Source: Rubripirellula sp.
GTDB lineage: Bacteria > Planctomycetota > Planctomycetia > Pirellulales > Pirellulaceae
Assembly: GCA_012270385.1 (NCBI GenBank)
Contig: JAAXIK010000486.1
Span: 52,063-116,062 of the forward strand
Reading direction: 5' to 3'
DNA: 64,000 nucleotides
Position numbers and translations under genes: made by a program. This document shows, in pieces, positions 63,556 through 64,000 of this stretch. The notes below the pieces were generated by a model. The model saw nothing but the letters and a program-made list of their open reading frames with translations, was not told the DNA's origin and did not search any database. Within the stretch, counting starts at the first letter, position 1. Each line of letters begins with the position of its first letter.

Positions 63556-63864
63556 ATGCACCGATATTTAATGGTTCTAATGATATTTTTCCTACCCGCG
63601 ATGTGTTTCGCGGAGGAGTTGGTGAAATATCAATTACCCGCATGGAAAGCAAAGCATATCCATGATTCAGCTAAGGCGGATACGATTGTGAAAACCCTCA
63701 CCCGTCTCGGCTGTGAGGTGAAAAAGAGCCAGCACGGTGGGCACGTCGATGTGCGATACCGCTGTCCAAAATGGAGACAACTTCGATGTGACAGTCACTC
63801 TGAAGCTCATCGCTGGGAAAAGTGGCTTAAAGAGTTTAGTTTCCAGACTGTACATCAGCACTGA
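63556..63864 (+). CDS. Small secreted hypothetical protein
   Basis: Signal peptide MHRYLMVLMIFFLPAMCFAEE; body KHIHDSAKADTIVKTLTRLGCEVKKSQHGGHVDVRYRCPKW. Confidence 0.65.
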   Translation: MHRYLMVLMIFFLPAMCFAEELVKYQLPAWKAKHIHDSAKADTIVKTLTRLGCEVKKSQHGGHVDVRYRCPKWRQLRCDSHSEAHRWEKWLKEFSFQTVHQH

Positions 63865-64000
63865 ATCGTCTGATTTTGCCACTCAGTCCGTTCATGTGTA
63901 GCGGGATTCCTTTTTCTAATCTTTAAAGCGAAGATTCTCACACTTCGTAGTGGGTTGTTTACCCATTCCAGCAATATTCAAGCTTCATTACGACCATGTT

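Noticed and set aside
1-64000. CRISPR arrays, tRNA/rRNA genes, IS elements, prophage or defence islands
   Set aside because: No spaced direct repeats, no tRNA T-loop plus cloverleaf, no transposase/integrase motifs seen; visual scan only, so tRNAscan-SE, CRISPR and IS searches would be decisive.

Overview
The window is a dense stretch of bacterial chromosome of planctomycete (Pirellulaceae-like) character, read from paralogue families rather than from a database search. Supporting families are PSCyt1/DUF1549/DUF1553, DUF1501, PVC-type ThuA/dehydrogenase/CxxCH proteins, an arylsulfatase and planctomycete-type ECF sigma. It holds about 40 CDSs, mostly housekeeping: recA, ruvB, glnS, gltX, lysS, rpsA, aroC, leuB, fabH, cdsA, tatD, thiL, rpiB, thpR, lolC/D-like and signal peptidase I. 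I found no rRNA, convincing tRNA, CRISPR array, prophage or IS element, and no clear multi-gene novel system. The observations most worth a second look are: (i) a bioA-like gene broken by one in-frame TAA, with the conserved YHGDT motif altered beside it; (ii) a lipoprotein signal/linker ORF in the same frame as a 488-aa ORF, separated by two in-frame stops; (iii) a signal peptidase I with a four/five-Cys zinc-ribbon-like insert right after the catalytic Ser; (iv) an 11-bp hairpin that sequesters the Shine-Dalgarno of a DUF58 gene; (v) a giant WD40/PSCyt1/DUF1549/DUF1553 protein with three CxnCH motifs; (vi) several intergenic perfect hairpins, some terminators and some not obviously so. All product calls come from reading motifs in the supplied translations; nothing was searched or computed.
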